From NCBI RefSeq assembly GCF_047663525.1, contig NC_092587.1, positions 195,793,501 through 195,857,500 of the forward strand: a stretch of DNA of 64,000 bases, read 5' to 3'. The notes beneath the pieces were generated by a model. The model was given only the letters and a program-made list of their open reading frames with translations, did not search any database and was not told the DNA's origin. The stretch's first letter is position 1; each line of letters begins with the position of its first letter. The position numbers and the translations under genes were made by a program. The DNA is from Anas platyrhynchos. Lineage: Eukaryota; Chordata; Aves; Anseriformes; Anatidae. Below are positions 45,655 to 58,498 of the stretch, one piece after another.

Positions 45655-46160
45655 GGTCCGCTCCCTGGAGCTGTCTGCTTGCGCTGGGTACGGCGAAGGA
45701 CCCATGCTCTGCGTCCATGCAGCGGCGGAGCCAGAAAGTGTCTGGAATTGGGGTGTAGCGTGCGAGGGAAATGAAATCTGAAACCCGCTGGTCCCTGCGG
45801 GGAGTGAGCGCTTCTGCAGGCAGCAGCCGCACCGCCCAACGCCAGCGATGCCTCAGTGACACCCGCTGCGGGCACCGCGGTCCCAAGGAGGTGATGCCGG
45901 CCAACCCGAAATCATCGGGGCTAATCGGGAGGAGGAGGAGGAAAGCCCTCGGCGGTGCTGGTCTGTAGCTGAGTGGCACCAGTGGGGTGTGGTGTCTGCA
46001 TTGCAGCACAGTCCCCGGGAGGAATTTTGGCTGACGCAGCCAGAAATCTTCCTGGGGCTGCCAAGGGGGATGCTGCAAAGTCGGATCCACCGCCCAGGAG
46101 AAGGTGTGGGCTGCTCTGCCCAGCCACGAGCCTGGCCGAGGGAGTGGGAGGAAGGGAGAG
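45655..46160 (-). promoter_or_regulatory. ENDOD1: ENDOD1 5' UTR and GC-rich promoter region (inferred)
   Basis: The sequence upstream of the ENDOD1 start is GC-rich, with CpG dinucleotides clustered at about 45.7-46.0 kb and no TATA box at a sensible distance. This fits a CpG-type promoter. The transcription start is not determined. Confidence 0.5.
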
Positions 46161-49030
46161 GAGAGGAAAAAAAGAGGCAGCAGGTTACTAATGCCGCTGG
46201 GAACACACTCTGCCCCTCTTTGGGGTGTCTATCACCGCTATTGCTGCCAGCACTGTGCTACACAGGAGCCTGGGAATGGCACTCTCCTGGAGCTGGATGG
46301 GGTGTCCGAAATCCTCCTGCAGTGCAGCATCAGCACACCTTGGCAGAACCTCCCCCGGGGGAGGCAGAAAGGCAGAGAGCCTTGGATCGCACACTCCAGT
46401 CACAGCCACCTCTGGATGCCTGACCAAACATAGAACTGACCAAAAAAAAAAATCTGTCTAAAGGGAATGAAAACACTGCTCAAGTTTATGATCAGCAGAG
46501 CTATCACCTGCCCTACACTGGACTTCTTCTGGGCAAAAGGCTGCATTACTTCAGTGAATGGGAAAATTAATGCTCTCACAATAATGGGGATGGAAAGGAG
46601 ACTGTACAGCAGTTCCTCAGGGTCAAGAAAATGTGCAGTTTCCCACCCTAGAAGTTCAACATGATCCGATGTATTGCCAACAGCACCTTAAAAAATCCGA
46701 GGTGCTGAAAGCTCACAGGGTGTTTTCAGACCAAGCTGTCTCATATCATTCCAGCGATTTCCAAGCATGAATCCCCAGGTTCAATCAACCCTCATCTGCA
46801 CATGAGGCTATATTGCAAATACAGCCCATAGTGTGCGTGACGCAAGGGGACAGAGGGTTGCTAAAGCTCCTGCCCGAGGTCGGAGAAGGAGCCTGTAAAA
46901 GTGCTAAAAATAATCCGGGCTCTAAGACTCATTCCCGCACTGGGGGATGACTTGAGTAGCATGGCGAGGAAGTACGTCAGTGCCATTTTTTGTGATGTTA
47001 TCAGCCGGGGGAGACAGAGGCGGGCTGGACAGGCTGGGGAATGGCAGGAAACGGGGTAAGTGGCTTGTTTGGTTTGCAGGCAGATGCCTGGTCACCCAGC
47101 CCTGGCAGAAAGAGTTAGTCATGTGCAGGAAAGATGACGGGAATGAAAACACAGACGCAGCCCGGCCAGAACACAGCAGCTCCAAAAGGCAGGCTGAACA
47201 TTGCGTTTCCCAAATGTAAAAAAAAAAAAAAAAAAAAAAAAAAAGCTCCTGGGAGATTGAAAACTGAAGCTAAACCTAAGCTATTTGATGTTTATCTGAT
47301 CCCAGGCTTACAATTATCAGGGCAGTAGAAGAAAATATTTCCACACATGCGGTTAGCCTGGTGAAAGTGAGGCAATGCTTTTAAATATCCCACTCCAGCT
47401 CTGCTCTGCAGTATCCCGAGCTAGGCACGGTCCCAAGGCAGTGGAAAGCAGCTTGAGGTGTCTCCAGATGGGCATGACAGCAAGCAGCACGCCGAGCAGA
47501 TGGGTGGCTCCCACCAGCAAATGGACACCCTGCCTCTCTCCTGGACCTGCACATCTGCCTCCTGCCCCCACGGGCACCTCAGCCTCACCGGGATGTTCAG
47601 CCCCAAACTGTCTTCCTAGCCTCAAGGGTCCCTTATCTGCTCTTCTGGCTCTTTTTTTTCCTTTCAGGCTGTGAGGCTGGGCTGCACCTGTCTTTTTTTT
47701 TTCTATCTACCAGCAAAGAGGTAGCCCTTGGCTCAGCCTGAAGAGGGCTTGGGATCCCCTTCCCCATGAAGACCATCAGTGTGGAACCCAACATGGACCA
47801 AGGGGTGACACTGCGACCAGCCCAACAGGGCTGGCAGTGAAGGCAAACGCTTGTGGCTGATGTGATGGAGAAGAGGGAGCCCGCAGAAGATGCGTGGAAG
47901 ATGCCAAGAGGCAGGTGATGTGGTTACAGGGAAGAAAAGTGATGTCTCAGCAGCAGGAGAAGGAGTGTGGGTGGAGAGGAAAGGCTGCACACAAGAGCTT
48001 GCCTGCACGCTGAATTGGCAAGGAGAACCAGAAAGTGCATGGGGGAGAAGAGATTTAAGACAGAGAGACTGGAGAGAGGAAAGGGCAAGAGAAAAGGTGA
48101 GGCTCGACAAATGCTTGGGAGGGGGGAGAAGGAGGAGACTGGGGCAAAATAATTGCCCCCATTGCATTGCATAAAACTGGAGGACGGGTCAAGTGAAGAG
48201 ATAAGAGACTGCTGAGGAAAGCAGCCTCCTCCTGTGATAAGAAAATGAGGAGAACGCGAGAAGAAGGGGGAAAGGAGCTCCTTTCTCCTCACATGCACGA
48301 CCCTTCTAGGCTGGTCTTTCAAAACACACTCCACTCTAAATAATTCCCCAGGCTGGATCTCCTGCCTCCTGCCATGACCTCTGGGTGCTGTGTGTGACTG
48401 TCCTGTTCTTCTGGGAAGAAAATGAAGTAGAAAGTGACACCAAGGGCAAGCAGTCCTGCTGGAAGCAACACCATTTGATTCAGTGGAGACACCGCTGCCA
48501 AAGATTTGTCTCGGAGCAAGGCAGTCCCAGCAGACACGCCACGGCATCTCAGAGAGCGCTTCTGTCTCTTCCTTGTCTCATGGGGATGGAGTCTTTTTAA
48601 AATTAGCTTCAAAACTCTGTCTGGGAAAGAAGCCCAGTGCTGAGCTAGGGAGAAAAGCAGGAGTGAAAAAGTTTTCTGGCTAAAACTAAGAGATTCATTG
48701 ATGGGAGGGAGAGGAGGCAGTAGGAGAATAAACTCTTTAGGGACTTGTGTTTAGGGACTGTGTTAGCAGCGCAATGTTGCAGTTTTAAGTCCCACTTTAA
48801 ACCAGGTCTTTCTGACAGCCTCTGCTGCCTACTCTCCAGATTATACAGATGGAGTACAGAAACCTGCATAGCAGGAGCCTGGTCCTGACAGGGACCTTGT
48901 AACCTGGAAGTATTCGTGCATTGCGTAAGTATGGAATAACTAATAACATCCAGAAGCTACATCCTTTAGCGCTTTGTCACAGCCTTCAGAGCAAAGATAT
49001 CTCTTCAACTGAAGGGACCAGAAAACAAGA
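46161..49030. other. Intergenic region upstream of ENDOD1
   Basis: No gene is supported. It contains an A27-28 homopolymer (47217-47244) and purine-rich stretches at about 47.9-48.25 kb. Open frames on both strands are short and unlike known proteins. Confidence 0.6.
47217..47244. repeat. Poly(A) run
   Basis: An uninterrupted A homopolymer of about 28 bases. No recognisable retroposon body precedes it. Confidence 0.92.
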
Positions 49031-49418
49031 GTTATGAGGAGCGACTGCAGGAACTGGGGTTGTTCAGTCTGGGGAAGAGGAGGCTGAAAGGAGACCTGAC
49101 TGCTCTCTGCAACCACCTGAAAGGAGGTGGCAGTGAGAGGGGTGCTGGTCTCTTTTCTCAGGGGACAAGTGATAGGATGCGAGGAAACAGCCTCAAGTTG
49201 TGCCACAGGAGGTTTAGGTTGGACGTTAGGCAGGATTTTTTCAGGGAAAGGGTGGTCAGGCATCGGAACAGGCTGCCCAGGGAAGTGGTGGAGTCCCCAT
49301 CCCCGGAGGGATTTAAGGGATCTGGTTTAGTGGTGGGACTCCGTAGCTCAGGGCGATGGTTGGACCTAATGATCTTGTTGGTCTTTCCCAACCTAGGTGA
49401 TTCTACAAGTCTGTGATA
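49031..49418 (+). mobile_element. CR1 LINE 3' portion (sense)
   Basis: A well-preserved run of CR1 landmarks: gttatgaggagcgactgcag, gttgttcagtctggggaaga, ggaggctgaaaggagacctg, aggtttaggttggacgttag, ggaacaggctgcccagggaa, ggacctaatgatcttgttgg and a terminal gtgattctacaag. The + frame 49060-49300 still reads the end of the CR1 ORF2 ([20 protein letters not shown]). It is 5' truncated. Confidence 0.95.
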
Positions 49419-52400
49419 ACCCCCAGACTGTTAGAAACAAGCACTACAACGATCCTGTGTCTGACAGCCACAGTTAGTACAAGGCAGGCTTTTTAACAGT
49501 GTGAATGTTGAACTGTCGGATTGAGTTATTTAGGGATGTGCTGAAAGCTCCAGCACTTCCATTCTTGAAATCAAGACAGAAAGAGACAACGAGCTTTGCT
49601 TTGCAGATTGTCATTTTGTCACAGCCACAATAGGCCCTCCACACCTTAAATTTGTTCTGGACAGGGAACTCAGTCACTTGCATGCTTTTCTTCTAGGTGT
49701 TATTACTTACTAATTGTCAACAGCTGATATTCCCAGGCCCCGTGTGGTTCAGGCCGTGCTGAGACCTGTGCCAGGTGCTGCACGGGAACAAGCTGTGGCT
49801 ATGCCTCGCAGTCTGTGCTGGCAGAGGACTCAGGGGTGGGACCGAATTTAGGCACAGGCTTGTTGCGCTTGCATCACCCCCGAAGAGGGGATGAGAAAGC
49901 CATAATCCCTGGGAAAGCCCAACCTGCTGGCAGGACCCGGCTTTAATCAGGAGGCAGGAGAGCGGCCGCACCCAGGGCTGCCTGTCTCCAGCAGCAATGG
50001 TTGGGAACCGAGCGGGGGGAGAAGGAGTGAGATCTGCATTAAAGGCTTGGCCAGGCCAGTGGGCAGCGCTATGAGATGGGGTTTATAGCTCTGTGTGCTT
50101 TGTGGGGCCAGTCAGTGGGGTTTTCCTCATCCTTCATGGATCAGTGATGGAGATGGAGCCACCCCCACAGCCCACACAGGGAAACAGGCACTGCGAGGAG
50201 GGGGGCACTCATCCCGTGTGGCTACATGAGGCATCCCTGAGAGAAAGCTCTGCCTCTGCCCCGGCTGGGAAGGGAACCCAGGGTGGCTACAGCTGGTCAG
50301 ACAATCCTTGGACAGGCTCTGACACATTCCTGCCCCTGCGGGAGCTCAGCTCCTGAAAAATGGACTTGTTGGCCATGGTAGGGAAGAGCAAGGAGGTCCT
50401 TATCTACACCTCATTGCTAAAATACACCTTGGGACTGCTGCTAGGCGTGGATGCAATATCAGATTTTCCACAGGTTGCTTCTGACTGTGCTGCTCTTGGC
50501 CAATACTGCCTTGGGATGGATTCAAATGAGAAGAGCAGAGCCACCAGCCCCAGGATCCCGTCGCTGCCCTGAGAACACAGCGGAGCTTCTGCTGTCCGTG
50601 TGTACACGGCAGCACGTGTGCTACGGCCAGGCCATGGCTCTTCCCCTAAAAACCAACAGCAGCAGTGCTTTCAGGAACAATAACTGACAACAGGGTGGAA
50701 GGAAGTGTTAGTATTATTATTATTATTTTTTGCTTTAAATAAAAGGGTGGCTGATTGGGATCGCAGGTTAAATTACAAGCGCAATGCTCTAGGTCTCTGG
50801 AGAGCAGACCTGGCAGGCTTGTGGTTTTCCCCCCTCCACCAGGAGGCAGGAAGGGCTTGGGGTCGGCAGTCCTGCTCCTGTCCTAGTGCTCCACTCACCG
50901 TCCTGCTGCCCTGAGCCATTTCTCCTGCCGCTGGGCTGCGCAGAAAGTCACCCATCCAGGAAATCCAAAGGCAAAACGCCTTATGCACTTTAATTCTATA
51001 GTTAAAGCAGGGACAGGGACCTCCTGGAGAGCACCTGGTCTCGGAGCTGCCACTTCGGCTGCGGGCAGCCCCAGTGATGGGGTGCAAGGCAGTGCCCTAC
51101 CTCTCTCGGGGACTGCAACACTGCGAGCCTGGCTAGCACAGATTTCAGGCCTTGCAGCTGGCACAGCAGCAGTCGGGAGTAGGCAGGCTCTGGACAGAGC
51201 AGAGGATGAGAAGCTGAAGGGGGGAGAGATGGGAACAATGCAGAAAGCACATTCACCACGCTCCAAACATTCCTGCACAGCCCTACGCCCGCCCCACGGC
51301 ACCAGCCCCGTCTGTGCTGTGGGGGAATTCCCCTCCAGATGGATGGGGCACCACGCACAGCGCTGGGCTACTCCTCCTCGACCCCTGCTTCACATTTTGT
51401 CCATGGGGATGGTGAGATGAAGTTACTACAGGCATGGTAATGCCGGGATGGAGGGGAGCGACGGGGTGCAGCTGCTTCATGTGTGCTTTGGTGTCTGAGC
51501 AGCCCCTCGCACTGCAGGCCAGGGGGAATGGGAAAGGGAGGGGACACAAAGCTCAGTTTGTCACCGCTGCTCAGCAGTGATGATGTGTCAAGATCGCCTT
51601 GTTTTCATAGAATCACAGAAGTTTTCCAAGCTGCTGTTCGTTGTTTCCACTTGGATGGCAGTGAGCTGGCTTCTGCCCATATCCAGAAGGAGCAACACGG
51701 GTATTTGAGGCTCCTCCAGACCCCGCAGTGCCTCAGGACTGGACACGCACGATGCAGAGCTGTTACTGGAAGCTATAGCTGTGCCTGGCTTTTACAGAGC
51801 CACGCCATCCTGCCTGATAACGTGGCTTGTGGGGTATTTCACTGGTTTCCTTCATACTGTATCTATACAGAAAGGCCAGAAAGAGAGGAAATCCAAAGAT
51901 AGAGCACAGTGATGTGTGGGTGGCAGCCCCTGTCTTCTGGCCAGGCAATAAAATGCCAGTTTTTGAGTCTGGGAACTGCGGTGCTGATGCTCCTCCCCGA
52001 CAGGCCATGAGTGTCATTGTCAGCCAGCGCTGAGCAGAGGATAAAATTAGCTTAGCTATTAGCAGAGCTGTTTGGTTAATGAATCAAACAGTGGGATATT
52101 TTTGCCTAATGCTGGACGCAGCCGTAGACAGAGGTATGGGCTGGCTGCTCATCTGGATGTAAATATCACATGGCTAAAATTAATTGCTTTGCCCAAGCTC
52201 AGAGAAAACATTCGATTTTGTAGAAACAAGGCAGCTTCCACAGGAATGAGCGTGCGCCCAAGACCGAGGCCAAGAGGCACGAGCTGTGTGCTCCTCAGTG
52301 TCACCCGTGCTCCCTCCCTCCATGGCTAGGTGCTTTTTGGTTGGCATCACGTCCCGGGTGGGCAATGCAGTGGGATCTCAGGGAGCTGTGAACATGGGGA

Positions 52401-52740
52401 GGCAGCGAGGGGAAGAGGCAGCAAAAGGAGGTGTGTGGTGGCTCCAACTGATGGGCAGCTCAGCACCACCACGCTGCTCACTCATAGCCTCTCCTCACAG
52501 GAACTTATGGTGAAAGGAAAATATGATGGGAAAAGCTCATGAGTTCAGATAAGGACAGGGAGATCTCTTACCTGTTACCACCACAGGCAAAACAGACTCA
52601 TCGTAATGGAGAAGAATGTCATTTGTTGCCTATTGCTCACAGACTCGAGCAGTGAGAACTAAAAGCAACCTAAAATCACCTTCACCCCATCCAACCTCTT
52701 CTACCTCCTCCCCCTGAGAGGCACAGGGGAACAGGGAATG
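49419..52740. other. Intergenic region
   Basis: No gene is supported in 3.3 kb. A (TTA)n tract lies at 50711-50729. A 20-base CR1-terminus-like word (tcatagaatcacagaa) at about 51606 is all that suggests a further CR1 relic. Confidence 0.6.
50711..50729. repeat. (TTA)n microsatellite
   Basis: Five to six TTA units followed by a T-run. Confidence 0.9.
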
Positions 52741-52749
52741 GGGGCTACG

Positions 52750-53320
52750 GTCAGTCCCTGACACTGTCTCCACCGCTCCTTCATGGTCCCTCTCTGCCCC
52801 TGCTCCCAATGGGGTCCCTCCCATGGGATGCCGTCCTTCCCAAACTGAGCCTGATCACTTCAGGAACTGCTCCCACACGGCTCCGTCCCACGGGGTCCAT
52901 CCCCCAGGAGCAAACTGCTCCAGCACGGGTCCCCCACGGGTGGGCGGCAGCTCCCCCCAGACCCCCTGCTCCTGCGTGGGCTCCTCTCCACGGGCTGCAG
53001 CTCCGGCCCGGGGCCTGCTCCTGCGGGGGCTCTCCATGGGCCGCAGCCTCCTCCAGGCCACATCCACCTGCTCCACCGGGGGCTCCTCCACCCATGGGGA
53101 GGCTGCAGCGTGGAGATCTGCTCCATGTGGGACCCATGGGCTGCAGGGGGACAGCCTGCTCCACCAGGGGCCTCTCCACGGGCCACAGGGGGACTTCTGA
53201 TCTGACCTGAGGTGGCTGCTGGGCTCTGCTCACAGAGACCAACCACCCCAGCAGCCTCCCCAGCCCTCCCAACCACCCACTGCCAAACCCCTGCCAAATA
53301 AGCCTCAAACAGCACACTCA
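52750..53320. repeat. GC-rich interspersed repeat with internal repetition (possible LTR-type element)
   Basis: A CTGCTCC...GGGCTGCAG pattern recurs with 30-45 base spacing: ctgctccagcacgggtcccc, ctgctcctgcgtgggctcct, ctccacgggctgcagctccg, ctctccatgggccgcagcct, ctgctccaccgggggctcct, ctctccacgggccacagggg. Sequences of this style are dispersed in bird genomes, and I recall them in endogenous-retroviral LTR or internal segments, but the family assignment is from memory. No viral protein frame is recognised. Confidence 0.6.
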
Positions 53321-55199
53321 AAGCCACTGTGTTAAACTTTGAGCACAGCTTCAGCCCATTTCAGAGCCTGCAGGGTTAGATGAAGGTGGTCACACCTCGG
53401 AGATGGTCTAGATCAAGTCCTCACCCTGTGCCTTTTCTTGCAGGGGATTCCTGCCAGTTCTTGTGATTTTCTCTCTGTAGTGAACAGGTTACAAGGTCTC
53501 TTTCTCAGTACAAAGCCTGCTTGTGCCACCTTGAACCTGAAGGAGCAAAGGGAGTCAGCAGTGCAGGGTATGCGATTGAGCACAGAAGCAAACCAGTACG
53601 GGGCCAGTGGGGTGGGAGGCAGAAGGGAGGAGGTTCAGGGACTGGATGGCTCCGTGAGCGTGTGGAGAAGAAGCAGCACGAGGGTTTAGCAGCAGCACGA
53701 GGGTTTTATGGCACCGGAGCAGGAGAGGGTGTGACGGCGAGCTAACCCTGCGAGATGTCCTCATCGGAAAGCAGCCCCGCGCTGACTCACCGACTGAGTC
53801 ACAGCCCTGCCAGGCCTCTCTGCTCTTTTCCCAATCAAGGAAACAGCAACTCCTCGCCGACTGCTTTTAAGGCTGCAGTTTGGATGCTGCACATTCCTGC
53901 GCTAAGCCACCACCCCTGACGATCCCTTCCGACATCGCCGGCCCAGTGGGAGGCCCGATCCTTCAAAGCATGCTCTCGTCCCCAGGGAGGAAATGTGCCG
54001 TGGCTTCTACTAAGCAGAAATCAAGTTTCTGAGCCGTGCAATCCACGCTCTGGAAAGCAAAAGACAAGCTCTTACAGGAAGGGAGGCAAGGGAAAAATTC
54101 CAGCAGAGAAATTTCCATTCGGGCACTGGATCTCTGCCCCGCTCAGGAAACATGCTCATGCGCTGTTTGCAGTCCCACGCTGCTTTAAACGCACAGATCA
54201 TACATACAGCCCCGCTGCCGTGCTTCAGGGTGGGCAGAGGGTGGCCTCAGAGCCTACAGCACGAGACCCAGGGATTCAGGAAGAATAGGGCCTTGCCCAA
54301 GCTCCCAGCCAGTGAAAAAGTCAGAAAAAGTCAGTGAAAAGCACCAGTTAAAAATAGAAGTAATGTTACAAATGGAAGAAAGGGGAAAGAGATAGCAAAG
54401 ACTAAAAATAAGAAGCTTAAAAGAACAGAAAAATAACACAGGAAATGGGGGTAAAAAAATCCCTCCCTTGGCAAGGCTAAGAGGGAGTTTTTAATGTCCA
54501 TTAGGAATATAAGAGATCTTCCTAATGTTATAGGCCAAGAAGTTGATGAGAAAAACATTATTAAGTTTCCAAACAGGCACAAGGTTTCTGTAAATGTTTC
54601 TGTTCCCTTTTAGGAAGTGATACATTCTGCAGCCCTTCAGTAAGGTCAGAGAAAGACCAGCATTTAGGAGGAACACACACTTGCTAAAGTACATACATCC
54701 TGGAGCGCCGAGATAACCAGAGAATATTGGTCTCCTGGTTTTAATATATTTAACACATCTTTGAACACAGGGGAAGCTCCAGAGACCAGAATGCTGTGGA
54801 TCCTGGGGAACTGTCATTCTTCAGCAGGAGCTTGGCTGGTGACGTGGTCCTGTTAATTGGACGTAATAAGAGCTAATGAAATGTCTGCTCTGTGGTGTCA
54901 TTATTACAAAGTGGGCACTCTGGTAGGAGTTAGATCCCTTTCCACGTGTGTCAGACCCTGAGACATCTCCAAAAGCAGGGGTTTCTAACAGGACCCCAGA
55001 GGAACTGGTGTAGTGGTCTCTGCTACTCTGCATTTGCACTAGCGATCTACAAGTAAGTATAAAATCACCCTAAAACTATACACATGTGCCATAAAGGATT
55101 TGGGATGGTGACTAAGAGACCACGCCAGTGACACCAGCAGGGATTTCTTTTCAAGCTAAATGTGCTTAGCACAACCAAACAAGTTTATTCATCTTGAAT
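53321..55199. other. Intergenic region
   Basis: No gene or named repeat is supported in 1.9 kb. Composition falls from GC-rich to AT-rich across it. Confidence 0.55.
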
Positions 55200-55760
55200 C
55201 AAAGACTGAATGCAAATTTTTAACGATGAAAGCAGCAGCCCTGGGAAGGATTTAAGAATCACTAAGGCCAGGCATCTGCACCCAAGCACCCGGTGTAGTG
55301 ATGTGGGAAGAAAAGCCAGTCTGATCCTTGGCTATATAAACAACAACTGTGTAGAAAGCTGGGGGAGGAAAATGATCTTATCTGCCTCGTTCACCTTTTT
55401 GGGGCCAAGGATGAAATAGTTCTTATACTTCTGATGTTGATAAATTGGAGACAGAGCAAAAAAGAGCTGGCAATTAACTGGTGGGAAGAAGGAAGGGACT
55501 AGAAGAGGCCAGTCAGCTTGCCTTATGCAAAGGTAGTTGCAAGACTAGATTGCAAAGCGTAAATACCTAGGGAGAAAATGGGCTTTCCACGTTACCAGAG
55601 GAAAATGCAGCAGGCAGTCGTGGTTGGGAATAAAGCCAAGCAAACTGAAATTAAAAACAAATGAGGTGCCATTTTAAACTGTGAGGATAATTAATCACTT
55701 GAGGAAATTATTAAGGGAAGTTGTGAATTTTCCTGTTTTTCGTGTTACCCGTGCAATACA
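55200..55760 (+). mobile_element. Ancient CR1/L3-type LINE remnant (sense)
   Basis: Highly diverged. Colinear landmarks are ctgatccttggctatataaa, the following aatgatcttatctgcctcgt, then ggagacagagcaaaaaagag, and aaattaaaaacaaatgaggt continuing to taattaatcacttgaggaaa and gttgtgaattttcc. The order follows the 3' part of old amniote CR1/L3 elements (gatcctaggatgcataaaca; gtgagggtaattaaccattg). It differs from the younger bird CR1 copies elsewhere in the window. Confidence 0.5.
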
Positions 55761-56330
55761 GAATCTCTTCCTGAGAGTTGCCAGAGCCAAAATGCTCAGC
55801 AAAGGAATAACCAAATCCATGATGTAAATTGTTGTGTGCAGAGAGGTCCAAGGCTCAAAGTGACACAGGAAAAAAGAAGGTCTTGAGCTGGTCTCACAGA
55901 AAGGGGGAAGACCCGGGATTTTGTCATTGTCTGGTTGCTTACCTTATCTGACAATGCTTTGATGTATAATGCTGTAAACAGGGCCTGGAGTCCAGGAATT
56001 CCCACCTGCAGACAAGCAGCCATACCAGTGAACTTGACTGGTGCTCTTTCTACATACATGCTCTCTTTCTCAATTATTTTTTTATTCCTGTCCTTGTGGG
56101 ATGGGAGGAGCTTTGAGAGGAGAACCCCCCAAGATTGCTTTCCTTCTCTCCATCCCTCTCTCTGTGCAGTGACAACCCAAGACAGGGTTCGTGTCACCAA
56201 GTCCCAACAATTCATGCAGACACACATGCTTCATGCCAGGAGCTCAGGGGAATGCAGTGGAGGGGCTGCCCTGTGAGAACCTTCACCAGTGCAAGAAAAA
56301 GGGGAAAGCCACAACAGGGTACCAGGACCT

Positions 56331-56397
56331 TGGGCAGAAGTTGGACCAGATGACCTCCAGGGGGCCCTTCCAATCTCAACCATTCTGTGACTCTGTA
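56331..56397 (+). mobile_element. CR1 LINE 3'-terminal fragment (sense)
   Basis: The order ttggaccagatgacctccag, ggcccttccaatctcaacca, ttctgtgactctgt is the CR1 terminus with its octamer-like end. Only the last 65-70 bases are clear; the sequence upstream may be more diverged CR1. Confidence 0.85.
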
Positions 56398-57970
56398 AAC
56401 ATACAGAGTTTTGGCCAATTGTGAACTTGTTTGGAATTAGTTCAGGCCTAGGAAGTTTAGCATCCTGCTCACACCAAGGCCTCACAAAAACAAGATATAT
56501 TCCCCAGCTCAAGTGTGCAGGCAGCTTTCATACAATAATTACTGAGAGGTCTTTAATAATTATAAATGAATAAATAACCAAAAAAAATATTTAGAGATGT
56601 TTAAAATCAAAAGTTGTGGATCTGTGAAGGTTCAGTGTTGCTGCATAGGAGGGATTTCCAGGAATCTGGACTCAAGTACCTCATCTCCCCTGGTATCCTT
56701 CTTCAGTGCCCAAGTCTTTTAAGGAATCCAGACCCTTGACCACAAAACGCACCCACAGCTATTTGTACTTCACATCTATACACACAAGCTGGGAGGAAGC
56801 ACCTCAGGGTTGTGGGGAACAATTTGGCTCTCATCTTCAAGTAATCCCCTACTCAGACGATTCTTGCCATTTACTCATACCCAACAGCAGAAGTCTCCTC
56901 AGTGCCTGAAGTCTTTAAAACAGGACTTGATACCTTCTGACAGATCATTACAACCAAACAGTAGCCTCTGCCCTCAGGACAGGTAACAGAGGAGAATATA
57001 ACGTTCTGCTGCACCAGCATAGTCAACTTAGCTCAGCAGCTCCTTCTGATTTGAAGTCCAGAGATAGCTATTTATAAATTTACGAATAACATTTGCCATC
57101 ATAGGATGACATGCTGATTTCAGCTTGCTATGATCTGTAGTCTGCTGACTGACAAACACTGAATTCCTGACTGCCCAGCTGGGAAGCCAGACCCCTCTCA
57201 GAGGTTTGGTCTTGAGTCTAAGCTGCCTGTAGTGAAATCAATAGCAAACCAGGCATGTGGATTGAGGCATGCAGATAAGAAATGCAGTTGTGGATGCTTG
57301 AGTATTGACATACAAAGTGACACAGTAATTATTGTTACTACCTACATGTTCTGATTGAAGTTTGAAACTTTTGCCAAGTTGCCTAAAATAACCAATATAT
57401 AACTTCTACCATTGTCAAGAAGGAGAAGAAAATTTTCTTTGCTGCCAGCCAAAAGGATAGCTGCCAGTCTGTCATTTTCTAAGTGCTGGAAATGCAAAGG
57501 GAAAGTGGACTGGAGCAACACTGCGGGTGACAAACTCTGAAGAAATAATCAACCCGAAAAATAATAGAAGACAATGTAAATAAACATCCCTCGCACCTCT
57601 TTAGACAAAGAGTGAAGAAACGCATCAAAGCAAAATTCCCAGAGGCAGGGTACGCAACTGGGAGTGTTTCCTGCTGTTCCTAGACGTGTCTTCCAACCCA
57701 AATGGAAACGACACAGACTTCCTCGAGGTTCAGTGTGACTCGGAGCTGGTTTATAAATTCTTCTCGCACAAGCCAAGAACAGGACGTGGTTTCTTGTACA
57801 ACAAGGGCCCACTTCTTCCAAGTGCTTTCGTTGATGGCTGGCTGCCCACAGGGTGTCATTTACATCAGTTGCTGTAGCTCTCTGCATCGCAATGTCTTTG
57901 GGGACCTCTTGCGGGCTCTCTTCTAAATTGCATGCTGGGTGAAGAGTAGTTTAGGAGTTTCCGTGTTAGT
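56398..57970. other. Intergenic region
   Basis: AT-rich, with no gene or named repeat supported in 1.6 kb. Confidence 0.55.
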
Positions 57971-57972
57971 TT

Positions 57973-58312
57973 GCAGATCACAGAGTCACTGAACGGCTGG
58001 GGTTGGAAGGGACCTCTGGAGATCACCCAGTCCAACCCCTGCCGAGCAGGATCACCTAGAGCACGTTGTGCAGGACGGCATCCAGGCGGGTTTGGGATAT
58101 CTCCAGAGAAGGAGACCCCACAGCCTCTCTGGGCAGCCTGTCCCAGTGCCCTGTCACCCTCAAGGTACAGACGTGCCCCCTTGTATTGAGTTGGAGCCTC
58201 CTGGGTTTCAGTTTGTGCCCGTTGCTTCTCATCCTGTCACTGGGCACAGCTGGAAAGAGACCAGCCCCATCCTCTTGACACACTGCCCTCAGATATTTAA
58301 ACACATTAACAC
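57973..58312 (-). mobile_element. CR1 LINE 3' fragment (antisense)
   Basis: The + strand reads cagatcacagagtcactgaa, ggttggaagggacctctgga, gatcacccagtccaacccct, gatatctccagagaaggaga, cctctctgggcagcctgtcc, ctcatcctgtcactgggcac and ends with tatttaaacacatt. It is the reverse complement of a CR1 3' end with nearly all landmarks intact. Confidence 0.95.
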
Positions 58313-58466
58313 ATTAATAAGGTCTCAAGATACATCAGAGAACCTTTTACTTCACATATCCTAATGCAATTCACAAAGGCTTAGCAACCAAATGCAATTT
58401 AAAAACAAGGGCAAGCACAAGAGAGAAAATCTGTTTAATAACTGAGTAATATTCGTTCACACTTTG

Positions 58467-58498
58467 GCTTTTTTTTTTTTTTTTGGGGGGGGGGGGGG
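58467..58498. repeat. Adjacent poly(T) and poly(G) runs
   Basis: About 17 T directly followed by 14 G, bordering the minisatellite. Confidence 0.95.

Noticed and set aside
47924..48547. 207-codon open frame on the - strand
   Set aside because: Low-complexity Ser/Leu/Phe-rich product opposite a purine-rich stretch, with no family resemblance.
52781..53317. 178-codon Gly/Pro/Arg-rich open frame on the - strand and overlapping frames on the + strand
   Set aside because: The frames follow the GC-rich modular repeat, so their openness is a composition effect.
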